The notes under the pieces: model-generated | Told to the model about the DNA's origin: nothing | The model's database searches: none | Seen by the model: only the letters and a program-made list of their open reading frames with translations | From: Larkinella soli | GTDB taxonomy: Bacteria > Bacteroidota > Bacteroidia > Cytophagales > Spirosomataceae | Assembly: GCF_003703975.1 (NCBI RefSeq) | Contig: NZ_QTJY01000001.1 | Coordinates: forward strand, 248,001-312,000 | Length of the DNA: 64,000 nucleotides | Direction of reading: 5' to 3' | Part shown: positions 53,492-62,359 of the stretch, one piece after another | Layout: each line of letters begins with the position of its first letter | Position numbering within the stretch: position 1 is the first letter of the stretch | Made by a program: the position numbers and the translations under genes

Positions 53492-54394
53492 TCAGAAATA
53501 CAGTTTCTCCGCTATCCGGAAGGTATTACAATGCGCTTCGACGATGTCGGCGATCCGGATCGAATACCCTCCCCCCATCGAAACGGCAATGGGTAAACCG
53601 GCCCGTAATGCTTCGCCAAAAATATACGCATCGCGCTGACGGCAACCGTCCCGCGAGATTTTCAGTTTGCCGAGCCGGTCGGTTTCCAGAATATCGACGC
53701 CGGAAATATAAAACAGAAAATCGGGCTTTTGTTCTTTCAGCAGAAAAGGGATGGTATCGTAAAGCCGGTTTAGGTAGGGATCGTCGGTTGTTCCGGTCGG
53801 GATTTCGATGTCGAGGTCCGAGGTTTCCTTGTGCAGCGGATAGTTGTCCCGGCCGTGCATACTGAAGGTAAACACTCGGGGTTCCTGCCTGAAAATCACC
53901 GCCGTTCCGTTTCCCTGGTGAACGTCCAGGTCGATGATCAGAATTTTACGGGCCAGCCCGTTTTCCAGGAGGTAAGATGCCGCCACGGCCACATCATTGA
54001 GCAGGCAGAAACCCTCCCCCCGGTCGGGAAAGGCATGGTGGGTGCCCCCGGCAACATTGAGCGCCACCCCGTCCCTGCGGGCAATCAGGCTGCAATCAAT
54101 CGTCCCCTGCGTAATGATCCATTCCCGGCTGATCAGTCCGGCAGACAGCGGAAAACCGATTCGGCGGATCATGGCCGGGGGAACGGTCAGGGTTTTGAGC
54201 CGCCGGACGTAATCTTCGGTATGAACGCCAAGTACCCAGCGGTCCTCCACCGGCCGGGGTGAAAAGAAGTTCTCCGGACGCAGCGTGCCTTCATAAAGCA
54301 GCTGGTCATGAATCAGTTCATATTTGCTCATCGGAAAGCGGTGGCCCTCCGGCAGCGGGTGTCGGTAGATAGGATTATAGGCAACTTTCAGCAT
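53492..54394 (-). CDS. Histone deacetylase-family protein, class IV (HDAC11)-like
   Basis: A 300-residue zinc amidohydrolase of the deacetylase superfamily. The catalytic dyad His119-His120 is in VAGGTHHAFPDRGEGF, zinc ligands Asp157, His159 and Asp234 are in IIDLDVHQGNGTA and ISGVDILETDRLG, and the conserved tyrosine (Tyr277) is in SMGGGYS. Order and wording match HDAC11-type proteins more than acetoin-utilisation or polyamine enzymes, so removal of acetyl or longer acyl groups from lysine or a small amine is possible. There is no signal peptide. It opens the operon with the NTF2-like and hydantoinase-like genes. Confidence 0.92.
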   Translation of the reverse strand: MLKVAYNPIYRHPLPEGHRFPMSKYELIHDQLLYEGTLRPENFFSPRPVEDRWVLGVHTEDYVRRLKTLTVPPAMIRRIGFPLSAGLISREWIITQGTIDCSLIARRDGVALNVAGGTHHAFPDRGEGFCLLNDVAVAASYLLENGLARKILIIDLDVHQGNGTAVIFRQEPRVFTFSMHGRDNYPLHKETSDLDIEIPTGTTDDPYLNRLYDTIPFLLKEQKPDFLFYISGVDILETDRLGKLKISRDGCRQRDAYIFGEALRAGLPIAVSMGGGYSIRIADIVEAHCNTFRIAEKLYF

Positions 54395-54430
54395 TCGTGG
54401 CTAAGTTAGGGGCAAATATCCAAAGAATAC

Positions 54431-55180
54431 ATGCAAACTGTCATTGTGACCGGGGGAGCGCAGGGGATCGGACGTGTCACTACACAGTATCTTCTAACAC
54501 ACGGTTACCGCGTCTCTGTTTGGGAAAACGACCCGGAGGCTCTGGAAGAACTGAATGATTCGATAAAGGCCTCCAACTCCAAAGCACTGGTGATCAACTG
54601 CGACGTTTCTTCGGAAACGTCCGTAAAAAATGCCGTCCGGCAGACGGCGGACCGGTTTGGACAGATCAACCATTTGATCAACAACGCGGCCGTCAACCTC
54701 GTAAAACCTCTCGACCGGTTTACGTTCGAGGACTGGAACAAAGTCATCGGCATCAATCTGACGGGCAGCTTCCTCTGCGCCAAGTATGCGGCTCCCTTTC
54801 TGGCCGAACAGCAGGGCAGTATCGTCAACCTGTGTTCGACGCGGGCTTTTCAGTCGGAGCCGGATACGTTTGCCTATTCCGCATCCAAAGGCGGAATTTA
54901 CGCGCTGACCCATTCCCTGGCCGTCAGCCTCGGCCCGGATGTTCGGGTCAATTCCATCAGTCCGGGCTGGATCGACGTTTCCGCTCTGAGGAAAAGAGCC
55001 AAAGCCAAAGCCGACCAGCTGCGCCCGGAAGACCACGGCCAGCATCCGTCCGGCCGCGTCGGGCAGGCCGACGACATCGCCCGGATGATCCTTTTTTTGA
55101 TCAACGACTCGAACTCGTTTATTACCGGACAGAATTTTATCGTAGATGGGGGAATGACCCGAAAAATGATTTACGTATAG
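54431..55180 (+). CDS. Short-chain dehydrogenase/reductase
   Basis: A 249-residue SDR oxidoreductase. The cofactor motif TGGAQGIG is at residues 7-14, the NNAAV stretch follows, and the active site has Ser136 in VNLCSTRAFQ, Tyr149 and Lys153 in FAYSASKGG. The C-terminal GQNFIVDGGMTRKM is the usual SDR ending. An acidic residue after the second strand (VWENDPEA) favours NAD over NADP, an inference. Substrate cannot be assigned. It is divergent from the deacetylase gene across 36 bases. Confidence 0.93.
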   Translation: MQTVIVTGGAQGIGRVTTQYLLTHGYRVSVWENDPEALEELNDSIKASNSKALVINCDVSSETSVKNAVRQTADRFGQINHLINNAAVNLVKPLDRFTFEDWNKVIGINLTGSFLCAKYAAPFLAEQQGSIVNLCSTRAFQSEPDTFAYSASKGGIYALTHSLAVSLGPDVRVNSISPGWIDVSALRKRAKAKADQLRPEDHGQHPSGRVGQADDIARMILFLINDSNSFITGQNFIVDGGMTRKMIYV

Positions 55181-55259
55181 CTTTTCGGGAATACCGCAGG
55201 CCGTTCAGAAATAATTTAGAATAAAACTTAACAAATCCCTTTTTCATGTAAAACTACCT

Positions 55260-55679
55260 ATGTATTTTTACACAGTACGCTGTTGTACCAACTATACCAT
55301 CAAACACGTGCTGGCTCGGGACTTACATAGCGCAGAAGACGATTTGCCTGAGCACGAGGTAATTGAAAAGAACTGGCGTGCCGTGGTCAACGAAATACAG
55401 GATCTTTACAATCTGCTGACTGATCTGATTGAAAAACTTGAACAGGGTGACTTGCACCAGCAGCCGCTCATCAGCCAGCTGACCCTTCTCCAGCAGCAAT
55501 TGCTGAACACCCTGACCAGCCTCCTATCCGAAACCTCCCTGAGTACCGATTCTTCTACCCCCCTTTCGCTGGAGGACCGAACCCGTCGCAAGTTATCCCA
55601 CACGAATATCCTGCTGCGTCTCAAGCAGCAGGTCGATCTGGAACTTCGGAAAATCGAACCCGACACGATCGAAGAGTAA
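55260..55679 (+). CDS. Small helical protein of unknown function
   Basis: A 139-residue soluble protein of mostly helical, coiled-coil-like composition (NWRAVVNEIQDLYNLLTDLI, LTLLQQQLLNTLTSLLSE, HTNILLRLKQQVDLELRK). I do not recognise a family. No signal peptide. Cys9 and Cys10 lie in the N-terminal section. It is rich in Leu, Gln, Thr and Ser, unlike neighbouring genes, which may reflect lineage-restricted origin. It follows the SDR gene by 79 bases. Confidence 0.6.
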   Translation: MYFYTVRCCTNYTIKHVLARDLHSAEDDLPEHEVIEKNWRAVVNEIQDLYNLLTDLIEKLEQGDLHQQPLISQLTLLQQQLLNTLTSLLSETSLSTDSSTPLSLEDRTRRKLSHTNILLRLKQQVDLELRKIEPDTIEE

Positions 55680-55703
55680 ATTCCGCCATTCTTCCCGGTT
55701 TCC

Positions 55704-56102
55704 CTATTTCATGGAGGTCGACATCAGACCCGGCAGGGTAGCCATGGATTTCGGCAGGTAGGAACTGCTGCTGAGGGAATTCATATAAGACCGGGAAGGC
55801 AGTGATCGGGAAGGATCGTAGGGCAGAGAGGAAGGGACCTGATTGGGATACAGGGGTTTCATCCGGCTTCTGGCTGCGGCCGCCGCCGGTGAAATCGACG
55901 TCCGGAAAACCGTCCGGCTCAGGACGTTGGCCGAGGTGTTCAGGGAAGACCGGAAGGTGGACCGAATGGCATCTCCGCGAGAGAACGGATCATTGAACGA
56001 TTGAGCACTGCGGGGCCGGTTAAACGGGTCGGGATGCTGCTGGGCCGGGGCACCGTAGCCGGCCAGAGCCAGGAAACCTACCAAAGCCAAAACTTTTTTC
56101 AT
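55704..56102 (-). CDS. Exported low-complexity serine/proline-rich protein
   Basis: A 132-residue exported protein from the ATG at 56102: signal MKKVLALVGFLALAGYGAPA, then a Ser/Pro/Arg-rich mature chain (SAQSFNDPFSRGDAI, PYDPSRSLPSRSYMN) with no recognisable domain. A longer frame to 56144 lacks support. Likely a lineage-specific envelope protein. It converges on the previous gene with 24 bases between. Confidence 0.6.
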   Translation of the reverse strand: MKKVLALVGFLALAGYGAPAQQHPDPFNRPRSAQSFNDPFSRGDAIRSTFRSSLNTSANVLSRTVFRTSISPAAAAARSRMKPLYPNQVPSSLPYDPSRSLPSRSYMNSLSSSSYLPKSMATLPGLMSTSMK

Positions 56103-56226
56103 ACCTGCTAAGTCTGCACGTTGAGGGAAACAAGTGGGCCGCACCGCAAATCGTATGCGGTCGGGCCGCTAATTACCGGACAAAAACCATACCTATTCTT
56201 CCGGTTTTGACCGGCCGGAAGCTCAA

Positions 56227-56266
56227 AAAGCAAAAACCCCGACAAAACTGCCGGGGTTTTTGCTTT
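56227..56266. terminator. Terminator of the tRNA-Glu transcript
   Basis: 15-base arms (56227-56241 and 56252-56266) with a GC core ccccg/cggggt and A/T-rich outer stem that doubles as the U-tract. It lies 30 bases downstream of the last tRNA on the minus strand. Confidence 0.85.
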
Positions 56267-56296
56267 GAATCAGTAGTCCCTGATAAGGGGGCAGAG

Positions 56297-56368
56297 TGAC
56301 CGATACGGGAATCGAACCCGTGTTTCAGCCGTGAAAGGGCCGCGTCCTAACCGCTAGACGAATCGGCC
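56297..56368 (-). tRNA. tRNA-Glu (UUC), downstream copy
   Basis: 72-base tRNA. The acceptor stem GGCCGAT pairs with ATCGGTC (one G-U), the anticodon loop CTTTCAC gives anticodon UUC, and the T arm has the ggGTTCGATTcc core. The discriminator base is A. CCA is not encoded after it. Confidence 0.97.
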
Positions 56369-56454
56369 ATGTTTAGACTTCCGTCGTCCGTTTTTTCCGC
56401 AGGAAATGGGGTTGAAATCGAACGTGGTTTCTATGATGGTAATCGGTACTCTGG

Positions 56455-56526
56455 TGACCGATACGGGAATCGAACCCGTGTTTCAGCCGTGAAAGGGCCG
56501 CGTCCTAACCGCTAGACGAATCGGCC
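56455..56526 (-). tRNA. tRNA-Glu (UUC), upstream copy
   Basis: 72 bases, identical in sequence to the downstream copy from acceptor start to discriminator. Here CCA follows directly in the DNA (56454-56452), unlike the other copy. Spacer between copies is 86 bases; both lie in one minus-strand transcript. Confidence 0.97.
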
Positions 56527-56630
56527 AAGTTCAGTTCCCGGCTTGTGTTTTGCAGAGCTTCGAGCCGGTAGAGAACGGCGGTGCGAAACCCGGGGCGCGA
56601 AACCCAAACCCTGTTTCTGAAATTGTGGTG

Positions 56631-56661
56631 CAAAGGTAGGTTTTTTACTGATTCATGCAAA
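56631..56661 (-). promoter_or_regulatory. Promoter of the tandem tRNA-Glu genes
   Basis: Coding strand TTTG (56661-56658), 19-base spacer, TACCTTTG (56638-56631). Both boxes match the Bacteroidota consensus exactly. Transcription would begin about 100 bases before the first tRNA. Confidence 0.8.
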
Positions 56662-56719
56662 CCTATCTTTAGAAAAAATGAATTTTTAATCGTTTCTATG
56701 CGGATTTCCGCTTTCGAAG

Positions 56720-56727
56720 TATTTTTG
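56720..56727 (+). promoter_or_regulatory. Candidate -7 box for the M14 peptidase gene
   Basis: TATTTTTG fits TAnnTTTG, 34 bases before the ATG at 56762. No clear TTTG at -33. Confidence 0.4.
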
Positions 56728-56761
56728 AAGAATGACCGTTCATTTTCGCTTCTTTCATTTC

Positions 56762-59311
56762 ATGAATCGCCTTTTTTTGCTCGGCTGGAGTTTTCTCTTC
56801 GCTCTGACCTCCCTCGCCCAGACTACCTTACAGCCACCGGACCAATTTCTGGGGTATCCCATCGGCCAGCGGTTCACGCCCCACCACCGGGTTCTGAATT
56901 ATGCGGAATATGCGGCCCGCCAGTTTCCCGGGAAGGTGAAATTATTGCCCTACGGAACCACCTTCGAAGGCCGCCCGCTGATGGCCGTGGTGGTATCTTC
57001 CGAACAGAATCTGGCGCGTCTGGACGAAATCCGAACCAATAACCTGAAGCGGATCGGTCTGATGCCGGGGGCCGACAACCGGCCGACAAACGCACCCCAG
57101 CCGCCGATCGCCTGGCTCAGTTATAACGTTCACGGGAATGAGGCCGTCAGTTCGGAAGCCTTCATGCTGGTTCTGGCCGATCTGCTGGATCCGGCTAATC
57201 CGGTTTCCCGAAAAATCCTCTCGTCGACGGTGGTCATTCTGGACCCGGGGCTCAACCCCGACGGTCACGACCGCTACGTCAACTGGTACAACCAGATGGT
57301 CGGAAGCCGTCCCGACCCCTCCCAACTGGCCCGCGAACACAGTGAACCCTGGCCCGGCGGCCGGTATACCCATTATGTGTTCGACCCCAACCGCGACTGG
57401 GCGTGGCAGACGCAGGAGATTACGCAGCAGCGGATGGCCCTGTATCAGCAGTGGATGCCCCACCTGCACGCCGATTTTCACGAAATGGGGCCGGAAAGCC
57501 CTTATTACTTCGCCCCTTCGGCCAAACCGTACCACGAGGACATTACCCCCTGGCAGCGGGAGTTCCAGCAGATCATCGGCCAGTATAACACCCGGTATTT
57601 CGATAAGAACGGCTGGCTCTATTTCACCCGCGAAAACTTCGACCTGTTTTACCCAAGCTACGGCGATACCTGGCCGACCTATAACGGCGCCATCGGGATG
57701 ACGTTCGAACAGGGGGGCGGAGGTCGGGCCGGCCTGGCCTACCAGAAAAACGACGGCGACACTCTGACCCTGCGGCAACGCATCGATCATCATGTGTCCG
57801 CCAGCTTCGCCACCCTCGAATCCGTCGCCGACCGCCCGGATCTGGTCGTCAAAAACTTCGTCTCCTTCTTCGAAAAAGCCCAGAGCAATCCGGTGGGTGA
57901 GTTCCGTAGCTACGTCATCAAAACCGCCGGAGACGAGGGCCGCATCAACGCCCTGCGCCGGCTGCTGGATAACAACCAGATCCGGTACGGAATCGCCGGA
58001 AAATCGCAGAAAGTGCAGGGATTCAGTTACCGGTCCCAGAAAAATGAATCGATGACGGTCGACCAGGCGGACCTGGTCATCAGCGCCTTTCAGCCGAAAT
58101 CCACCCTCCTGAAAATTCTGTTCGAGCCTACTTCGGTGCTGGAAGATTCAGTGACCTATGACATTACTTCCTGGTCGATTCCCTATGCCTACGGCCTGCG
58201 GGCTTATGGCCTGAAGGAGCGGCTGAATCCGGCCCCCTACCCGACGGCGGCCACCACCCCGGCTCCTCTGCCCTCCGGCCAGCCCTATGCCTATCTGGTT
58301 CGCTGGAATTCGGCGCAGGATGCGCAGTTTCTGGCGGGGCTGCTGAAGAACAAAATTCGCGTCCGCGTTTCCGAAAAATCCTTTAAACAGGACAACCAGC
58401 AGTTTGGGCCGGGCACGCTCATCATCACGCGGGCCGGCAATGAACGGTTTGGAGAACGGTTCCACGAGCTGGTCCGGCAGGAAGCCGCCCGCAACGGCAT
58501 CCGGCTGATTCCGGCCACGACCGGGTTCGTGGCCGAAGGGGCCGATTTCGGTTCAGGAAGCGTCTTTTCCTTGAAAAGCCCGCGGGTGGCGCTTGTTTCC
58601 GGGGAAGTAACCTCGCCCACCTCTTTCGGAGAGGTCTGGCATTATTTCGATCAGGAACTGGCCTATCCGCTGACCATCATCGACGGCAACGCATTGCCCA
58701 CGGCCTCCCTGAGCGGGATCGACGTGCTGATTCTTCCCCAGGGCTATGGATACGGTAAAATTCTGAACGACCGGTCCCTGTCGAAGCTGAGAGACTGGGT
58801 CCAGGCCGGCGGAAAACTGATCGCCATGGAACGGTCGACAACCTTCTTCGCCGACAAATCCGAATTCGGCCTGCGGAAGAAAGAGGAGAAGGCGGTAAAA
58901 GAAAAGCCGAAACGGGAATCCGACCTCCTGGATTCGCTGAAAATATATGGGGATCGTGAACGGGAAGCCGTTTCCGACGAAACGCCCGGCAGTGTGTACC
59001 GCGTCGACCTCGACCCGACCCACCCGCTGGCCTTCGGCTACCCGAACGGGTATTATGCGCTCGTCCAGAACACCTATGACTATGATTTCCTGAAAGAAGG
59101 CTGGAACGTCGGTTACCTGACACGGAACAACCATGTGGCCGGTTTTGTCGGCAAAAATGCCAAAGCCCGGCTCAACAATACCCTCCTGTACGGCGTTCAG
59201 GAGATCGGCAAGGGGTGCATCGTATACATGATGGACGACCCGCTTTTCCGGGGATTCTGGTACAACGGGAAACTGCTGTTCGGCAACGCGGTATTTATGG
59301 TGGGCAACTGA
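56762..59311 (+). CDS. M14 family zinc carboxypeptidase-like exported protein
   Basis: An 849-residue exported metallopeptidase. Start at ATG 56762 gives signal residues 1-20 (FLLGWSFLFALTSLAQ). The peptidase M14 domain (about 35-330) has zinc ligands His124 and Glu127 in SYNVHGNEAVSSE, NPDGHDRY, the substrate-binding NRDWAW and a third ligand His in HADFHEMGP. The catalytic glutamate region is likely in MTFEQGGGG. The C-terminal 450 residues include Rossmann-like glutamine amidotransferase-fold parts (VLILPQGYGYGKILND, KLIAMERST), typical of long Bacteroidota homologues. It would trim peptides in the periplasm or outside. Ends before a hairpin. Confidence 0.9.
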   Translation: MNRLFLLGWSFLFALTSLAQTTLQPPDQFLGYPIGQRFTPHHRVLNYAEYAARQFPGKVKLLPYGTTFEGRPLMAVVVSSEQNLARLDEIRTNNLKRIGLMPGADNRPTNAPQPPIAWLSYNVHGNEAVSSEAFMLVLADLLDPANPVSRKILSSTVVILDPGLNPDGHDRYVNWYNQMVGSRPDPSQLAREHSEPWPGGRYTHYVFDPNRDWAWQTQEITQQRMALYQQWMPHLHADFHEMGPESPYYFAPSAKPYHEDITPWQREFQQIIGQYNTRYFDKNGWLYFTRENFDLFYPSYGDTWPTYNGAIGMTFEQGGGGRAGLAYQKNDGDTLTLRQRIDHHVSASFATLESVADRPDLVVKNFVSFFEKAQSNPVGEFRSYVIKTAGDEGRINALRRLLDNNQIRYGIAGKSQKVQGFSYRSQKNESMTVDQADLVISAFQPKSTLLKILFEPTSVLEDSVTYDITSWSIPYAYGLRAYGLKERLNPAPYPTAATTPAPLPSGQPYAYLVRWNSAQDAQFLAGLLKNKIRVRVSEKSFKQDNQQFGPGTLIITRAGNERFGERFHELVRQEAARNGIRLIPATTGFVAEGADFGSGSVFSLKSPRVALVSGEVTSPTSFGEVWHYFDQELAYPLTIIDGNALPTASLSGIDVLILPQGYGYGKILNDRSLSKLRDWVQAGGKLIAMERSTTFFADKSEFGLRKKEEKAVKEKPKRESDLLDSLKIYGDREREAVSDETPGSVYRVDLDPTHPLAFGYPNGYYALVQNTYDYDFLKEGWNVGYLTRNNHVAGFVGKNAKARLNNTLLYGVQEIGKGCIVYMMDDPLFRGFWYNGKLLFGNAVFMVGN

Positions 59312-59340
59312 GCCCGGAAAATTGAAAAATAGGATAATTG

Positions 59341-59380
59341 AAAAACGCTGAACAGTATACTCTACTGATTTAGCGTTTTT
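59341..59380. terminator. Hairpin after the M14 peptidase gene
   Basis: Outer arms aaaaacgct (59341-59349) and agcgttttt (59372-59380), with an inner stem cagta/tactg. The final five T's form a U-tract. Confidence 0.7.
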
Positions 59381-59440
59381 CATTTTACATTTGAAACTAT
59401 TTTAAAATATTTCCTGAACCCGTTCCTGATTAACGCCTTT

Positions 59441-61618
59441 GTGAAACTTTACCCGTTCCTGATTTTCCTGCTATTCTGCTTTCCGCTCTTTGGTCAAAAG
59501 AAAAACGAAGCATACCAATACCATATCCGTTCCGCAGGTTCTCCTCTCAAGATCGACGGGATTGTGGATGAACCCGCCTGGGAGGCCGCGGAAACCGCCG
59601 GTGATTTTTACATGGTACTGCCGATGGACACCAGCCAGGCAAGGCTGCGGACGGACGTAAAAATGACCTACGACAGCCAGCATCTGTACATCGTCGCCAT
59701 CTGCTACCTGGACCCGACGGGGTCCGGCCGGCCAGTGGTGCAGTCGCTGCGCCGGGACTGGGATTTCGGAAAAAACGACAATTTTATCTTTTTCATGGAC
59801 ACCTTCGACGACCAGACCAACGGCTTCACCTTCGGGGCCAATGCCGTCGGAGCCCAATGGGACGGCCTGTTGTATGAGGGTGGAAAAGCCAACCTGAGCT
59901 GGGACAACAAATGGATTTCGGCCGTCAAAAATTACGACGACCGGTATGTGTTCGAGGCCGCCATCCCGTTCAAGACCATCCGGTATAAAAAAGGCATTAC
60001 CCGATGGGGAATCAACTTCAGCCGGCAGGACCTGAAATCGACCGAAAAATCCAGCTGGGCGCCGGTGCCCCGGCAGTTTCCGACAGCTTCCCTGGCCTAT
60101 ACCGGAATTCTGATCTGGGACCAGCCGCCCCCGCAGGTGGGTACGAACGTCTCCATTATTCCGTATGCCCTCGGCGGCCTTTCACGGGATTACCAGCGGG
60201 AAGGACAGGGTCCGACCCGCTTCCACGGCGACGTCGGGGTCGATGCTAAAGTGGCCGTAACGTCCTCTCTCAATCTGGACCTGACCGTCAACCCCGATTT
60301 TTCGCAGGTGGACGTTGACCAGCAGGTAACGAACCTCGACCGCTTCGAACTGTTTTTTCCGGAACGGCGTCAGTTCTTCCTGGAAAACGGCGACCTTTTT
60401 ACCAACTTCGGGTACGCCGGCATCCGGCCGTTTTTCTCCCGGCGGATCGGTCTGGGCGTTCCGATCAACTTCGGAGCCCGGCTAAGCGGGAAGCTGAACA
60501 AGGACTGGCGAATCGGGGTCATGGATATGCAGACGGGCAAGGTAGGAGAAGTCGGCCTGCCGGCCCAGAATTTTGCGGTCGTTGCCCTTCAGCGGCAGGT
60601 GTTTGCCCGGTCTAACATCGGCGCCATTCTGATCAACAAGGAATCTCTCAATTATACCCCGGAAGCCGGCAAACCAGCCTATTCCCAATATAACCGAAAC
60701 CTCGGCCTGGAATACAACCTGGCTTCTTCGAATAACCAGTGGACGGGTAAGGCGCTGTTTCTGAAGTCGTTCAGTCCCGGGGTCCGCAGCCACGACGCCA
60801 CCCATGCCGCCAACCTGCTCTATAACACCCGTCGCTGGCTGATCGGGGGCCAGTACGAATATGTCGGCCAGAATTACAACCCGGAAGTAGGTTACGTTCC
60901 GCGCCGGGGGTATTTCCGCTGGAACGGCCAGATCGGGTATACGTTTTTCCCGAAAGGAGGCTCCATCCTTTCCCACGGCCCGACACTCCAGTCCACCTAT
61001 TTTTACGACAAATCGTTCCGGCAGTCGGATAACGAGACCTTTCTTTCCTACCTGATCACCTTCCGGAGCCGGGCTACCCTGAACGGCTGGGTAGCAACGG
61101 ATTACGTGCGGCTTTTACAGGATTTCGACCCGACCAACCTCGGGTTGGACAAACTCAAAGCCGGGACCCGGCACCACTGGAAAGCTTTCGGAGCGGACCT
61201 GATTTCCAAACCGCAGAGCTTATTCACCTATTCGGTCTCTACCCGCTATGGCGGCTATTACGCGGACGGAACCCGGTTGAACGTGACTTCACAGCTTGGG
61301 TATCGGTTTCAGCCGTATGCAAGCCTGGCGGTCAGCACCAGCTACAACCGGATCAGCCTGCCCGAGCCATGGGGAAAGGTCAACTTCTGGTTGGTGGGGC
61401 CGCGGGTGGATCTGACGATGACCAACACCCTTTTCTTCACGGCCTTTATGCAATACAACGAACAGGCGAAGAATGTGAACCTGAACACCCGCCTTCAGTG
61501 GCGGTACCAACCCGCTTCGGACCTGTTCATCGTATATACCGATAATTACCTGCCCGGATCGCTGTCGGTAAAGAACCGGGCGCTGGTCGTGAAACTAACC
61601 TACTGGTGGAACGTATAG
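59441..61618 (+). CDS. CBM9-like/DUF5916 outer-membrane protein
   Basis: A 725-residue exported protein. The GTG start at 59441 begins MKLYPFLIFLLFCFPLFGQ, a signal peptide. Residues 28-220 form a carbohydrate-binding family 9-like domain (LKIDGIVDEPAWEAAE, VFEAAIPFKTIRYKKG). From about residue 240 the DUF5916 region follows (LTVNPDFSQVDVDQQVTN, RFELFFPERRQFFLENGD) and continues in alternating barrel strands to VKLTYWWNV. The family is abundant in Bacteroidota and probably acts at the outer membrane on glycans or peptides, but its activity is unknown. It lies alone after the M14 gene. Confidence 0.9.
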   Translation: MKLYPFLIFLLFCFPLFGQKKNEAYQYHIRSAGSPLKIDGIVDEPAWEAAETAGDFYMVLPMDTSQARLRTDVKMTYDSQHLYIVAICYLDPTGSGRPVVQSLRRDWDFGKNDNFIFFMDTFDDQTNGFTFGANAVGAQWDGLLYEGGKANLSWDNKWISAVKNYDDRYVFEAAIPFKTIRYKKGITRWGINFSRQDLKSTEKSSWAPVPRQFPTASLAYTGILIWDQPPPQVGTNVSIIPYALGGLSRDYQREGQGPTRFHGDVGVDAKVAVTSSLNLDLTVNPDFSQVDVDQQVTNLDRFELFFPERRQFFLENGDLFTNFGYAGIRPFFSRRIGLGVPINFGARLSGKLNKDWRIGVMDMQTGKVGEVGLPAQNFAVVALQRQVFARSNIGAILINKESLNYTPEAGKPAYSQYNRNLGLEYNLASSNNQWTGKALFLKSFSPGVRSHDATHAANLLYNTRRWLIGGQYEYVGQNYNPEVGYVPRRGYFRWNGQIGYTFFPKGGSILSHGPTLQSTYFYDKSFRQSDNETFLSYLITFRSRATLNGWVATDYVRLLQDFDPTNLGLDKLKAGTRHHWKAFGADLISKPQSLFTYSVSTRYGGYYADGTRLNVTSQLGYRFQPYASLAVSTSYNRISLPEPWGKVNFWLVGPRVDLTMTNTLFFTAFMQYNEQAKNVNLNTRLQWRYQPASDLFIVYTDNYLPGSLSVKNRALVVKLTYWWNV

Positions 61619-61717
61619 GCATTTCCGCTTAAACAAACATGGTTTTTAACGGTTTGAGTGAAAACGGGTCAGCGTAAAAACTGCTCCCGATGTTCTCACT
61701 GTTATACCAACCATGTT

Positions 61718-61906
61718 ATGAAAAGCATACTGCGAGTAACCTACTCTCTGTGTCTGTTCCTGGTTCTGATGGTCAGCCTGACGAGCTGCGAAGTCATCGG
61801 AGATATATTTGAAGCCGGCGCCTGGACGGGCGGCATTCTGGTTGTTGCCCTGATTGCCCTGGTTATCTGGGTGGTTTCGCGGCTCTTCGGCGGTCGTCGC
61901 CAATAA
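61718..61906 (+). CDS. Very small lipoprotein with a transmembrane helix
   Basis: A 62-residue protein starting at the ATG 61718: signal and lipobox LFLVLMVSLTSC, then EVIGDIFEAGAWTGG, a hydrophobic helix (ILVVALIALVIWVVSRLFGG) and a basic end. Homologues in Cytophagales are often mislabelled phosphatidate cytidylyltransferase; it is far too small for that enzyme. Function unknown. The longer frame beginning at 61658 is not supported. Confidence 0.8.
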   Translation: MKSILRVTYSLCLFLVLMVSLTSCEVIGDIFEAGAWTGGILVVALIALVIWVVSRLFGGRRQ

Positions 61907-62050
61907 AGCCGGATTGACCGGATTGCCGGAAAGTCACGAAATCCGGTCAATCAATTTCGGAAAAAGGTCATGGCAGGCCTTGCCTTTTTCGGGGAAATCC
62001 TCCAACTTAGTCCTGTTAATAGATTGGTAACCATTAACTTGCCATTTGCC

Positions 62051-62269
62051 ATGGAGGACTTAAACGACCGGTTAGCCCGTCTCCGGAGAGAGACCAACGC
62101 CCAGGGAGTCTTGATCGCCAATCTGAAAAGATCACCGCTCCTTCAGATGCCCGAGGTATCTCCCGAAGTAAAAAAGCAGAAGCTTGATGAAATTGAACGC
62201 CAGGAGCAGCTCTATAACCGGAACCTGTTCCTGATTAAAGAACTGGAAAACCAGCTTCAGACCAGTTGA
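62051..62269 (+). CDS. Small coiled-coil protein of unknown function
   Basis: A 72-residue soluble protein from the ATG 62051 (MEDLNDRLARLRRETNAQGV), almost entirely helical with heptad-like spacing (KQKLDEIERQEQLYNRNLFL, KELENQLQTS). No family recognised. The upstream part of the frame is not convincing. A very long terminator follows 26 bases after the stop. Confidence 0.65.
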   Translation: MEDLNDRLARLRRETNAQGVLIANLKRSPLLQMPEVSPEVKKQKLDEIERQEQLYNRNLFLIKELENQLQTS

Positions 62270-62294
62270 GGGTTTGTTGAACGGTTTTTAAAAG

Positions 62295-62343
62295 AAAGGG
62301 CTAAAAAGGGTTACTATTCCAGAGTAACCCTTTTTAGCCCTTT
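62295..62343. terminator. Long bidirectional terminator before dapA
   Basis: 21-base perfect arms (62295-62315 and 62323-62343) around a 7-base loop, with A-rich and T-rich ends. It separates the coiled-coil gene from the convergent dapA. Confidence 0.92.
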
Positions 62344-62359
62344 AGTTATAAAGATGGCT

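Noticed and set aside
61718-61906. Phosphatidate cytidylyltransferase
   Set aside because: The name is often attached to homologues, but 62 residues with one helix cannot be that enzyme.
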